NCBI RefSeq assembly: GCF_030272615.1
Contig: NC_081406.1
Span: forward strand, 475,374,900-475,438,899
DNA from: Cryptomeria japonica
Lineage: Eukaryota > Streptophyta > Pinopsida > Cupressales > Cupressaceae
DNA length: 64,000 bases
Direction: 5' to 3'
The translations under genes and the position numbers were made by a program. Under the pieces are notes generated by a model. The model searched no databases. It had not been told where the DNA came from and was given only the letters and a program-made list of their open reading frames with translations. The number at the start of each line of letters is the position of its first letter. Within the stretch, counting starts at the first letter, position 1. Below, piece by piece: positions 20,806-30,554 of the stretch.

Positions 20806-21893
20806 GATAGGGGATGTGATAAATCCCAATATTTTCAAATACAAGATAAATAGAATGATAGAAAGATATCACCAAAGAGGCTTGAGATTGCCAAGAGAGT
20901 TGCAAGAGGTATTGTGAGAGATTGATAATCCTGTAGCAAAAGAGAGACTATTGTAGTGAGGGAGGGAGAGTCAGAGAAAGTTGTGAGAGCCCAAAGAATA
21001 AGAGAGATTGTGTCCAGAATCTAGAGAGCTTGAATGAAGAGAGGATATATTTAAAAGAGAGAAGGGGAGGAAAAAGAGGGTTGGCCAGCCTTTTGAAATG
21101 TTTGGGGTCATTTCCACTGACATGCGCAAGTGACAAGTGGAAAGGCACACTCAGAACCATCATTCAATCGTTAAAATGTCGCGGGACAAATGCACAGTGT
21201 GCGGATGTCCACACACTATGCTAGTGTCCAAATAAATCACACTCGAAAATAGCAGGAGACAAGGAAAACATGTGGCTAACAAGACTGATGCCAAGAGGGA
21301 GCTATTGAAAAAGGGGGTCTTGAGCATCCTGAGAGGGAAAAGGCTAATGCAAGGGTTGGAGTGAGCCTACTCAAATACTAGGGGAATGAACACCAAAGAG
21401 GTTACTAGTGATATAGGTCAAATTACAAAGGGGTATGCAATTTTTGACACTACAATTTGTACTTATTAGGACCGCATAATTATCCTCCCAAAACTTAGGG
21501 AAATTTTCACGGGACCAAGGGGAGCTTGTCATCCTATTCCTAAAAGCTATATCCTAAATTTTTACAGTTGCAAGATAATAGGGTTCTAATTCTCATCCAA
21601 CCCGATGTCTCAAACCATGGTGTACATATATATAGAATGTATTTTTGGAAATTGCAACTGGGGTAGGATTAAGGATAAATCAAGATAAAAGACAAAAGGG
21701 ACACCTAGATTTAAGGGCTCAAATAGTAATGTGATGATGTAATAAAGTGGAATGAGGCTCATAATATTTAACTAAATATTAATTAATTACAATAAAGGTT
21801 CTATAATGCATAGAGGAATGGGAAGTACTACAATGAGTGCTAGGAGAGTGTGAAATTAGACACTAATAGAGGTGTACAATTTACAACTCTACA
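20806..21893 (-). repeat. 3' LTR of the third gypsy element
   Basis: It ends GTACAATTTACAACTCTACA at 21893 next to a polypurine tract. A TATA-like TTTAAATATA on the minus strand near 21055-21043 is followed by a pyrimidine-rich transcribed region. The left end (ATAGGGGATGTGATAAATCCC) resembles other U5 ends of this group but lacks a clean TG. Confidence 0.65.
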
Positions 21894-21914
21894 TTTAGCC
21901 CCCACTTTAGTGGA
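21894..21914 (-). promoter_or_regulatory. polypurine tract
   Basis: Minus-strand AAAGTGGGGGCTAAA abuts the LTR, as at 9386 and 61297. Confidence 0.8.
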
Positions 21915-22240
21915 GTATGATCTTATGGTCATACTCTCAGTAAATTAGAAATGAAGTGATAGAGCATCTGAGAGAAAGACAAGCTAGGGAAACACTAAAT
22001 TTGAGGGGTGAGCAAGCCCCCAAGCATAGATTAATCCTATCAATCCATGTAAGTAATGTTCAAGTATACACAAAGGAAAACAATGTTAGTACTAAAATAC
22101 AAAGTTTCAAGTCAATTAGTTGAAGAGACCTCAATAATCAAAATTTATCAACCACTAATATCATTCTTATCATGTTATTGCAAGAGCACAAGTGGACTTA
22201 TAGAAAGAACAAGGACACACACCAATTGAAAGGAGAAAAG

Positions 22241-23726
22241 ACCATTGATCCAATGCTACCACAGTGTGTTATGTTATGGGTTCATGGGAAAGAGAGGAAG
22301 GATAGAACATGGAATCCACAAGATAGCAAGTTGTGTTATGCTAGGTGATCCATGAGATAAAGTGAGAGAGAATGTGGATTCCATAGGCTAGCAAGTTGCT
22401 TTTATGCAGGTGACCCACCAAAACATGAATCCTCATGGGACAATAACTTGTGTTATGTCGTGTGATCCATGTAGGAAGGAAGAGTCAAAATAGTATAGCT
22501 AGTTGTATCATGCTAGTCAATCTACCTTAAACAATTTGAAAAAGAGGATGAGTTGACATCCTTCTATATATGTTATTTTTGGGTTTTGGGAGTTAAGCAT
22601 CTCGTCCAAGACTTTGGTCAAGTTTTTGAGCATGAAACAACCTATATAAGACATGCAATAAGGATATCCATAGAAGGCATCATGTAAGCAAATCTACAAT
22701 CTTGAACCGGAAAAATATAACCAAGCAAGGAATTATGCAAGGAAATATGTACCTTAAATTTAACATATGTTACAAGGAGGTTGTGATGTATGTCCACCCC
22801 CCCCCTTATGATGTCAACATAGCCCTATGTTGATGTCTTAAGGAAGATAGAAACAAGGATACATACTTTCTTCACCAAGAATATATCCTTTAGGAAACAT
22901 TGTACATAACTCCAATCTAAAGAGACATAACTCTTATAAGCAAGGAAAAGATAGTTGTAAAAGAGATATCTACACAAGTGTAAATACCATTGATCCAATG
23001 CTACCACAGTGTGTTATGTTATGGGTTCATGGGAAAGAGAGGAAGGATAGAACATGGAATCCACAAGATAGCAAGTTGCGTTATGCTAGGTGATCCATGA
23101 GATAAAGTGAGAGAGAATGTGGATTCCATAGGCTAGCAAGTTGCTTTTATGCAGGTGACCCACCAAAACATGAATCCTCATGGGACAATAACTTGTGTTA
23201 TGTCATGTGATCCATGTAGGAAGGAAGAGTCAAAATAGTATAGCTAGTTGTATCATGCTAGTCAACCTACCTTAAACAATTTGAAAAAGGGGATGAGTTG
23301 ACATCCTTCTATATATGTTATTTTTGGGTTTTGGGAGTTAAGCATCTTGTCCAAGACTTTGGTCTAGTTTTTGAGCATGAAACAACCTATATAAGACATG
23401 CAATAAGGATATCCATATAAGGCGTCATGTAATAAAATCTACAATCTTGAACCGAAAAAATATAACCAAGCAAGGAATTATGCAAGGAAATCTGTACCTT
23501 AAATTTAACATATGTTACAAGGAGGTTGTGATGTATGTCCCCCCCCCCTTATGATGTCAACATAGCCCTATGTTGATGTCTTAAGAAAGATAGAAACAAG
23601 GATACATACTTTCTTCACCAAGAATATATCCTTTAGGAAACATTGTACATAACTCCAATCTAAAGAGACATAACTCTTATAAGCAAGGAAAAGATAGTTG
23701 TAAAAGAGATATCTACACAAGTGTAA
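22241..23726. repeat. 745-bp tandem duplication
   Basis: 22241-22985 and 22986-23726 are near-identical head-to-tail copies, each starting ACCATTGATCCAATGCTACC and ending near CTACACAAGTGTAAA. They differ by a few substitutions and in the C-run length (9 versus 10). Each holds one C-run plus hairpin (22797-22840 and 23539-23586). No gene lies in 21915-24354. Confidence 0.95.
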
Positions 23727-24354
23727 AGGGATCCTTTTCAAGGATGCATAGAGGAAGATATATTTATCAAAAGATATTCACCTCTGAAAATAGAAGGGAT
23801 ATTTGATAAAGATAACATTTTTTAAAGGAGTAGGAGACTAAGAATACACACCTTCTCCTACTGCTAGGAAAAAGTGGATTTGTAGTAAAGAATTGCATAC
23901 ATTCACTAAGGAGAGATTGTTCATAAAAGACATGCCATTTCAAAAAAATAATAGGTCCTAAAAAATGAACACACGTGTACTCACTTCAAGGATAATTCTA
24001 TGCAAGAAAGGACATCAAGTTATGAAAAATGCAACTCATAAAGGAAAAGGCAATGTTTGAAACAAAAGAGAGAATATGGAAATGAAATACTATTCTTGCC
24101 TCCCCAAGCATAGAGACAAGAATAAATAGACTATTATGTTTCTCACTAAGTGTGATTGCACCTGAAATTGTACCACCATGAATAACAATGAGCCCCCAAT
24201 ACATAAGATAACAATGTCACATAGTGAGGAGCAACATAATAGGATCTTGAATGTTATTTGAAATGATCATAACAAATACATCATTCATTTTCATGTTACT
24301 TTTATGATACCTAAATAAATATATTGTATTTTAATTTGCAAATATAAACATTCT

Positions 24355-25640
24355 TTAGTGGAATTCCCATGGATTTGATGATACTTGCAAAAAAATAGAA
24401 TTTTCAAGATGTTGTCTACGTTTATTTGTACATTTAGGTAAAATAATATAAATTAAGTTGGTGTGAAGAAGGTCAGAAAAAACATGATTTTGTTGTAATG
24501 TCATATTGGAATGAGAAGACATGGATTCTCTAGACAATGGGAGAGGGGATGCCAACAAAGGAGGAATTTGGAAACCTAAACCTTCTTTGGAAAAGTGCAA
24601 TGTATATTTCTCATGACCATCAAAAAAAATTTGTACACATCCTAAACCATGTTCATTATATCCATGTGTAGAATCGGATATAGGTATTGAAATGTCTAGA
24701 GGAGATGGTTTGCTTTTAGTTTTCATGTCTAAAGAGCCCCAATCATTGTCAAGACATGTTGGAACAAGAGGTTGGAAAAGAAGAATCTTGGATGAATGAT
24801 ACACAAGGCTCCTTCAAGGCTTCATACCTAGATTCAGGGATCTTATATCCATTAGAGGAAGATGTAACCCAATTATTTGTTAAAGAAGCATCTTTGGTAG
24901 GAAATTGTGTCATTCAACGAATCATAGTGTGAAAGGGAGATATGCATACTACTTCATCATGAAAAAAATCATAAGGGTTAGGATCAACCCTTATTGTGTG
25001 CATTTGATTGTTATATATGAATTTGATTGTGTGATGAAGAGTATAAGGGACTTCTTTCATAGCATGAATCCATGATCTACCTAGAAGAAGATTATAACTA
25101 AGATTGTTTGGCATGACATGAATAGGGGTGGGTAAAGTCATAAGTCCTAGTTTGATAGGTAATATGACTATACCAAGTGTCTCTCTAGGAATATTATCAA
25201 ATCCATGTACACAAAGAGGATCAAGTTGAATAGGAAAATAATCCCAATTTATCTTTTCTAATAAGTTAACATGACAAATGTTAAGTGCTAACCCATTATC
25301 AATTAACGTATCTCTTATGTTTTGATCATAAATGTGAGGAGTGAACATAAGGAGATCATCTCTATTTTTAACCTCTATAGAAGGCAATTCATCTTGTGAG
25401 AATCTAATATCATTTGGTTTAGAAGAAGGATGAGGAACCACCTTTTGTAAGGCTTATTGGATCAACCCATGGTATAAAGAAAAAGTTTGAATTAGATCTC
25501 AAAAGGATATCTTACTTAAAGTAGCATGATGTTGTTCAACAAGATTAGGTTCCCTACCAACATATTTCTTAGGATGAAGGGGGGAAGAAACAAAAGTGAG
25601 AAGAACATTGGAGTTTCACTTTATGATAATAGATTTATAT
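24355..25640 (-). pseudogene. gypsy protease and downstream polyprotein
   Basis: From 25640 leftwards: NLVEQHHATLSKISF linker motif, protease active-site region TLIDNGLALNI (canonical D-T/S-G replaced by D-N-G), VHGFDN, and LSYNLLLGRSWIHAM with KFIYNNQMHTIRVD. After a stop near 24914 a further segment has NDWGSLDMK (about 24725) and GYNEHGLGC. NDWGSLD also occurs as DDWGSLDF in the polyprotein at 63187-64000, so both belong to one group. Several stops and frameshifts make it inactive. Confidence 0.8.
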
Positions 25641-25677
25641 TTGTGATGTATTTCAAGACCATATTTTTGTTGCACAT

Positions 25678-25890
25678 GTGAGTCTTTGTTGTCATTGATG
25701 TCAAATCTATTGTTGTGGTCCAGGATGTTGGTGTTGTTGGTTTGAAAGTGATGTAATGCAGAAGTATATGGTGAAGTGTATAGTTTGGCAGTTTATTCTG
25801 GTTAAGAACCCTAATGATTGGTTGTATCTAGTTGTTGGTCTAGGTGTGGTCCTGATGTCTATCTATTGATAATATGATACAAAGATTTTA
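25678..25890 (+). repeat. truncated copia LTR start
   Basis: TGTTGCACATGTGAGTC followed by TTTGTTGTCATTGATGTC matches the opening of copia LTRs in this window (compare 3952, 56713). It breaks off after about 200 bp, just before the AP2-like pseudogene. Confidence 0.6.
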
Positions 25891-25900
25891 ATTTTATATC

Positions 25901-26193
25901 ACAAGTATTATATTTTTTAAAGGAGCAATATGAACTAGCGTATGAAAGCCCTAATTCTTTGCTCAAGTTTCAAGCTATTTTAAAATATTTGAGTGACAAA
26001 TAAATCATAACAATTAGCTCTAATGAATTAGAGGCTGATAAAAATAAAATTGAGGGTAATATTGAGGCAACATCTGCGAGTATAAATATTCAAGAAAAAG
26101 AAAATTCTTCATAGTTCGAGGATGTTGCTTCTCTAAAGAAAGATTACTGGGAGCACAAATATGGTTGGGTACTTTCAAGTCTCGAGAAGAAGT
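25901..26193 (+). pseudogene. RAV/AP2-like pseudogene, 5' part
   Basis: Plus-strand translation gives YESPNSLLKFQAILKYLSD, then EKENSS, a stop (probably CAG to TAG), and the start of an AP2-type domain: SLKKDYW and, after a one-base shift, AQIWLGTFKSREEA. The RAV family normally has a [25 protein letters not shown]-type start; here about six residues between AQI and WLGTF are missing. The domain is cut at 26193 by the copia LTR and resumes at 54331. It may derive from a RAV-type DNA-binding regulator. No B3 domain is recognised. Confidence 0.6.
26189..26193. repeat. target-site duplication of the nested copia element, left (GAAGT)
   Basis: GAAGT here and GAAGC at 54331-54335 differ by one C/T change. 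Removing 26194-54335 rejoins the AP2-like frame through the sequence REEA. Confidence 0.75.
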
Positions 26194-27451
26194 TGTTGGC
26201 AATTTGGAGGAATTGATTATGTGTTGCATTGATGTTTTGGCATTGATGGTAACACCTGTTGTTTTGGTTGTTTACCAATTTCCGATCGGTTTTGGTAGAG
26301 TGGTTGGTTTATGATATTGATCTGATATGATCTAGTATGCTTTGGTTTGTGGAATTGGTTTGGATCTATCATTCATTCTATTCAAATGTGTATCGTGATT
26401 AGTTGGTTCAGGATTTGATGACTCAAGAGCTATCATTTGTTCTAGTAAGCCTTTTGGTCACCGAAAAGGGTTTTACCGACAGAGCTTTGTTGAAGATCTT
26501 TTGATACACGTGATAAGTGTTGTTGGTGCAGCTTCTAGATGGCTTTCAAGATATTTTTGGTTATCTTGTTCATGTTCTAGTTCATCAGTGGTGTTGGATT
26601 TGGTTTATGGCGACCTATTTTGGGTCCGATATTATCTAGACTATGGACCAGTTTATGTAACGTGTTGGAGGATGTTCCTGATGCATTACCAACGTGATTT
26701 AATGATTGGTTTACATTGTTTTCAGCCTAAGATGACTTGGTTGATCATTGGATTGTAGGTTTATGTTATGAATTTATTGTATTAACTTTTAGGTGGCTGA
26801 CCTAATTGTTTAGGTCCCGGGTTGGTATAAATATGATGTAAGATCTCTTTGTAGATCATGCGCATATGGGGTTATGGTTATCTGGGTTCGAATAATGTTG
26901 TAATCATATGAAAAATGTTTGGTCAATCATAGGTGATCAAATTGGGTTTGTGGAAGAGGTTTGAGACCTCCAGTATTGAGCTTAACCAGAACTGTACCTA
27001 GGCATAGGAGATACTATACTTGTAGTTCAATCTTCATTCTGGATTGTAGTCTGGATTTATTTTGTAGTCAGTGAGGCTCCTTTTTGTGATGAGAAATGTA
27101 GTCTATATTGTTGGTCTTCTTGCATGTACAGGACCCTCATATTGTAATCACATACTTACTACAGAAGTATTATCTAACTGTGGGTAGGCTTCCCACCATG
27201 GTTTTTCCCTTTACCGGGTTTTCCACATACAAATCTTGGTGTCATGTGTTATGGATGGATGGTAATTGTTCTGTGATTTATGCTTATGTTTAATTGCTAT
27301 ATTAGTTATTTTGGTATTTGTTTTATGCATTCCAGTATTAAGTTTATGTGTTCTGGTAATAAGGTTTTGAATGTTTAAAGTTCTATAATCCGGTGACAAC
27401 TCACTCACCTGCCCCTCTCAGTTGTCCTCTAGTTATCTGAGTTGTCTAACA
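26194..27451 (+). repeat. 5' LTR of copia A
   Basis: It is 1258 bp, beginning TGTTGGCAATTTGG and ending GTTGTCTAACA. A TATA box is at 26826 (TATAAATATG). Near 27195-27230 is the CCCACCATGG...GGGTTTTCCA module shared with other copia LTRs here. Confidence 0.92.
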
Positions 27452-27452
27452 A

Positions 27453-27468
27453 TTGGTATCAAAGTTTG
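27453..27468 (+). promoter_or_regulatory. primer-binding site, initiator-Met tRNA type
   Basis: TTGGTATCAAAGTTTG one base after the LTR matches the plant copia site TGGTATCAGAGC with small changes. Confidence 0.85.
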
Positions 27469-27505
27469 TTCCTCTGCAGAAGCTTAACCATTTGATGAAG
27501 ATCCT

Positions 27506-27778
27506 ATGGCATCTAGCAGTTCAAGTTCATCCAATACATCTACAGCTGATTTTCAAAGAGAAATTCCTAGGCTTGATGGAAAAAATTACAGGGGATGGAA
27601 GATTTGGATGGAGAATCATCTAAGATGTCTTGGAAAGGAGATTTGGGAGATCACTGAGAATGGTGTTACATCATTTAATCCGACATCTGGAAATCCTCCT
27701 CTGGCGGGTCTGGATAAAGAGCTTGAGAATGATTGGGGAGATGAAATTTTTCTTAGGTTTGCAGACTACTCAAACTAA
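27506..27778 (+). pseudogene. copia A gag N-terminus, fused to RT by deletion
   Basis: ATG at 27506 starts a Ser-rich leader followed by LDGKNYRGWKIWMENHL, the usual copia gag N-terminus. Around 27735 the sequence changes to the C-terminal RT motif EMKFFLGLQ in another frame. About 3 kb normally between these points is missing. Confidence 0.85.
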
Positions 27779-28562
27779 CAAAGGTATTTTCATCTGTCAA
27801 ACTAAGTATGCTAGAGAGTTGTTGAATAAATTTGGTATGGAAAAATTTAAACCAGTTAGTACTCTGATGGTTACAAGTGAGAAATTGACAAAGAATGATG
27901 CATCTGCACCGGTAAATCCTACAAGGTACAAGTCTATGATTGGTGGTTTGTTATATCTAAGTTAGACTAGACCGGATATAATTAATGCAGTTTGTATTGT
28001 ATCAAGCTATCAGAGTGATCCTAGAGAAAATCATGAGAGTGCAGTGAAAAAGATTTTCAGGTATTCACAGGGAACAACTAAATATTGTTTGTGGTATCCT
28101 AAAACCGATGACTTTACATTATGTGCATTTACAGATGCAGATTGGGCCGGAGATGTTGATGAAGAGCACATCCGATGGAGATTTCTTTCTTGGAAAGAAA
28201 CTTGTTTCATGGATCAGCGAGAAGCAGTCATGCATCTCTTTATCTACTATTGAAGCTGAGTATGTTATTGTTGCTACTAACTGTACATAAGTTCTTTCGA
28301 TGAAGTAAATGTTGAAGGATATAAAGGTGGATTGTAATGAACCAGTAGTATTCACTTTGAAAACTCTATTGCTATTGATATATCAAAGAATCTGGTATTT
28401 CATTCTAAGACAAAGCACATATCTATCAAGTATAACTTTTTGAAGGAGAAGGTTGAAGAAAATGAAGTCAGATTGCAAACATTTTCACTAAACCTTTGCC
28501 TAAAGAATCATTTGAGTACTTCAGAGACAGATTGGGAGTTTCTGCCCCTCCAGTAGACACCT
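27735..28562 (+). pseudogene. copia A reverse transcriptase C-terminus and RNase H
   Basis: Motifs in order: MKFFLGLQTTQTNKGIFICQ, KYARELLNKFGM, RYKSMIGGLLYLS, a stop, TRPDI, then RNase H with FTDADWAGDVDE and, after frameshifts, LSTIEAEYV. The end of the coding region matches copia proteins (GVSAPPVDT-like tail near 28550). The YVDD box lies in the deleted part. It is not functional. Confidence 0.88.
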
Positions 28563-28724
28563 GAGTGATTATGATTGGCATCAATCCAGTATGCATTATC
28601 AGAGCTATTTTTCATTCCATATTGATGTAGTGGTGCTACTACTCAAGGAGAGTAGTCAGTTGTAAGATTCAGAGGATTTCTGATTTTTGTTTGATATTTA
28701 TGTCACATTTCTGGAATTGATTTC

Positions 28725-28916
28725 AAAGGGGGAGAGATATATGTGAAAAATAGAGCTTAACAAAATATCAGTCAAAGGGGGAGAGATCAAAGCTTCATTG
28801 CTATATCATTTTGTGGGAGATTGTTGGTTGTCTTCCATTGGGGGAGACTTGTTTGGCATTTATTGGCACTTGGATGTTTTTCACATCTAGTGTTGCCAAA
28901 AATGCCAAAGGGGGAG
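28725..28916 (+). repeat. multiple polypurine tracts of copia A
   Basis: AAAGGGGGAG at 28725, 28774 and 28907 and a weaker GGGGGAG at 28839. The last contains the insertion site of the gypsy element (duplicated bases 28912-28916). Confidence 0.85.
28912..28916. repeat. target-site duplication of gypsy B, left (GGGAG)
   Basis: GGGAG here and GCGAG at 53061-53065 differ at one base. Together with the TG...CA ends this supports insertion of 28917-53060 in the copia A polypurine tract. Confidence 0.75.
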
Positions 28917-30176
28917 TGTCGTATGCTAAAATTCATCATGTAATCAACTAGAAATCAGAGGGAAATCACGAATCCCTATCCTAATAGAATTCAAACAAAA
29001 ACTCAATGAAATATAGATGCATATAGAATAATTTTAAACAATATAGAAATCCCTATTATGCATCATGGCTTTTGTTGCTCTTCTCTTCTTTGTGGTATGG
29101 TGGCTCTTAGATATCATGTTGGCAACCTGCAAATGACACAAAGATTCAAAGTCTGTGATTGTTGAAAATGGAGATTGAATGCTCAATTTATAGATTATTG
29201 GAGAGGATTGATTGAAAGGTGGAACAGGGTGATTAAGAGGTGGAACTCAGGTGAGCTCACATGTTGATTGATAGTTGAACTGCTGATTTGGAGGTGGAAC
29301 ATAATAGATTGAATAGATTAAATGAGTCAACTAATTGAGAAAAAGTTGAATGAAGGATGAAAAAGGGTGATTGGAGGAAATAAAGATGAGATAGTTAACT
29401 GATCGAAAGTTGATTGAGAGCTTTATTTAGAAAAAGCTAATTAAAACATAGAAATAAGAATGAAGAGATAATTGAATTAATTAATTAATTGATTGAATTA
29501 ATTAATTAGCATGTGCTTGAACTTTGACTTTGATTTTCAATTTAATCTTTGCATGATTTAATTCAAATATTGAATTTATTTTAAATTCAATTTATTATTT
29601 GAATATATTTAGAACTTGACTTTGATTTCCAATTTGATTTTTGAAATCATGCACATGTATTTGAAATTAGAAGAATTAGAATTTGAATGAAATCAAATGA
29701 AATTAGATGAAATAATGAAATTAAATGAATTTAGAATTTGGGAATTTGGAATTGGAATAATTAATTAGTTAATTAAATAATTTAAAGAAACTATTTAATT
29801 ATTTAGAAATTGAATTTAATTAAAAAATAAAGATCATTTAAATTAAAGGATTAAAATCACAATGAATTAAATAATAAATATTTAATTAATATTTAGAAAA
29901 GGGTTAATGACTAATTGAATAGAGATAGAAATTGAAAATGAATTTATTTAAATAATAAAGATTATTTAAATTGAGGATTAAAAATCACAATTAATTAAAT
30001 AATAAATGTTTAATTAACATTAGAAAATGGTTTAAATGATTAAATGGTGATAGAATTGAAATAGAAATAATTAGAAGAATAAGATTAATTAACTTAATTA
30101 AATAATTAAATAATTATTTAACTAATTGGACGAACAATTAGTACATGATCAATGAGACATTTTTTAGGTGTCTACA
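28917..30176 (-). repeat. 3' LTR of gypsy B
   Basis: It begins TGTCGTATGC and ends GGTGTCTACA on the plus strand, 1260 bp. It is very AT-rich, with many AATTAATT stretches in U3. A minus-strand TATA box (ATCTATAAATTG) lies near 29197, so transcription would start close to the plus-strand left end. Confidence 0.92.
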
Positions 30177-30196
30177 TTTTCCCCTCTTTGAGACAA
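30177..30196 (-). promoter_or_regulatory. polypurine tract of gypsy B
   Basis: Minus-strand CTCAAAGAGGGGAAAA abuts the 3' LTR. It differs from the tract of the gag-only families. Confidence 0.8.
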
Positions 30197-30462
30197 AGTC
30201 GAAAGGATGTTGTTTCAAAGAAAATGAAAAAATTCCTGCCCCAGTATGCCTTGGTAACACTGTATAGTATAAATATGGCCCCTCGGAAAAGGTGGTCGAA
30301 AAATTCAAAAATTGAGACCATATTTTTGATATCTGTATAGTGAGCAATCATGTGAAATTTTGTGCATTTTTGAGATCGTTTGAGTAGCCTACAAGTTGTT
30401 TGAAGTTCACGGGGACCACGGGCGTCAGAGTGGAAAAAACCCTAATTTTGGAGCTATAAATA

Positions 30463-30470
30463 GAGAGTTT
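30463..30470 (+). promoter_or_regulatory. TATA box of the antisense PMD gene
   Basis: CTATAAATAG at about 30461, followed by a pyrimidine-rich leader, lies 90 bp upstream of the first ATG at 30555. It points away from the 3' LTR, opposite to the element's own transcription. Confidence 0.6.
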
Positions 30471-30554
30471 GGCCTTTCATTTTCTCATTTGCATTGTGTT
30501 CAGTGCTTGGAGATCCTTGCGAGTCTTGTGCTTTCCTAAGAGTATTTGATCATC

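Larger units (their letters stand above)
20806..25677 (-). mobile_element. third gypsy-like element, 3' LTR and decayed gag/protease interior
   Basis: The 3' LTR ends at 21893 (ACTCTACA) and is followed by the same polypurine tract as at 9386. The interior carries a decayed protease polyprotein (24355-25640) and a long non-coding part with a 745-bp tandem duplication. No RT or integrase is seen, and the right side is cut off at 25677 by a copia LTR fragment, so its 5' LTR is missing. The left LTR border, near 20790-20810, is decayed. Confidence 0.7.
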
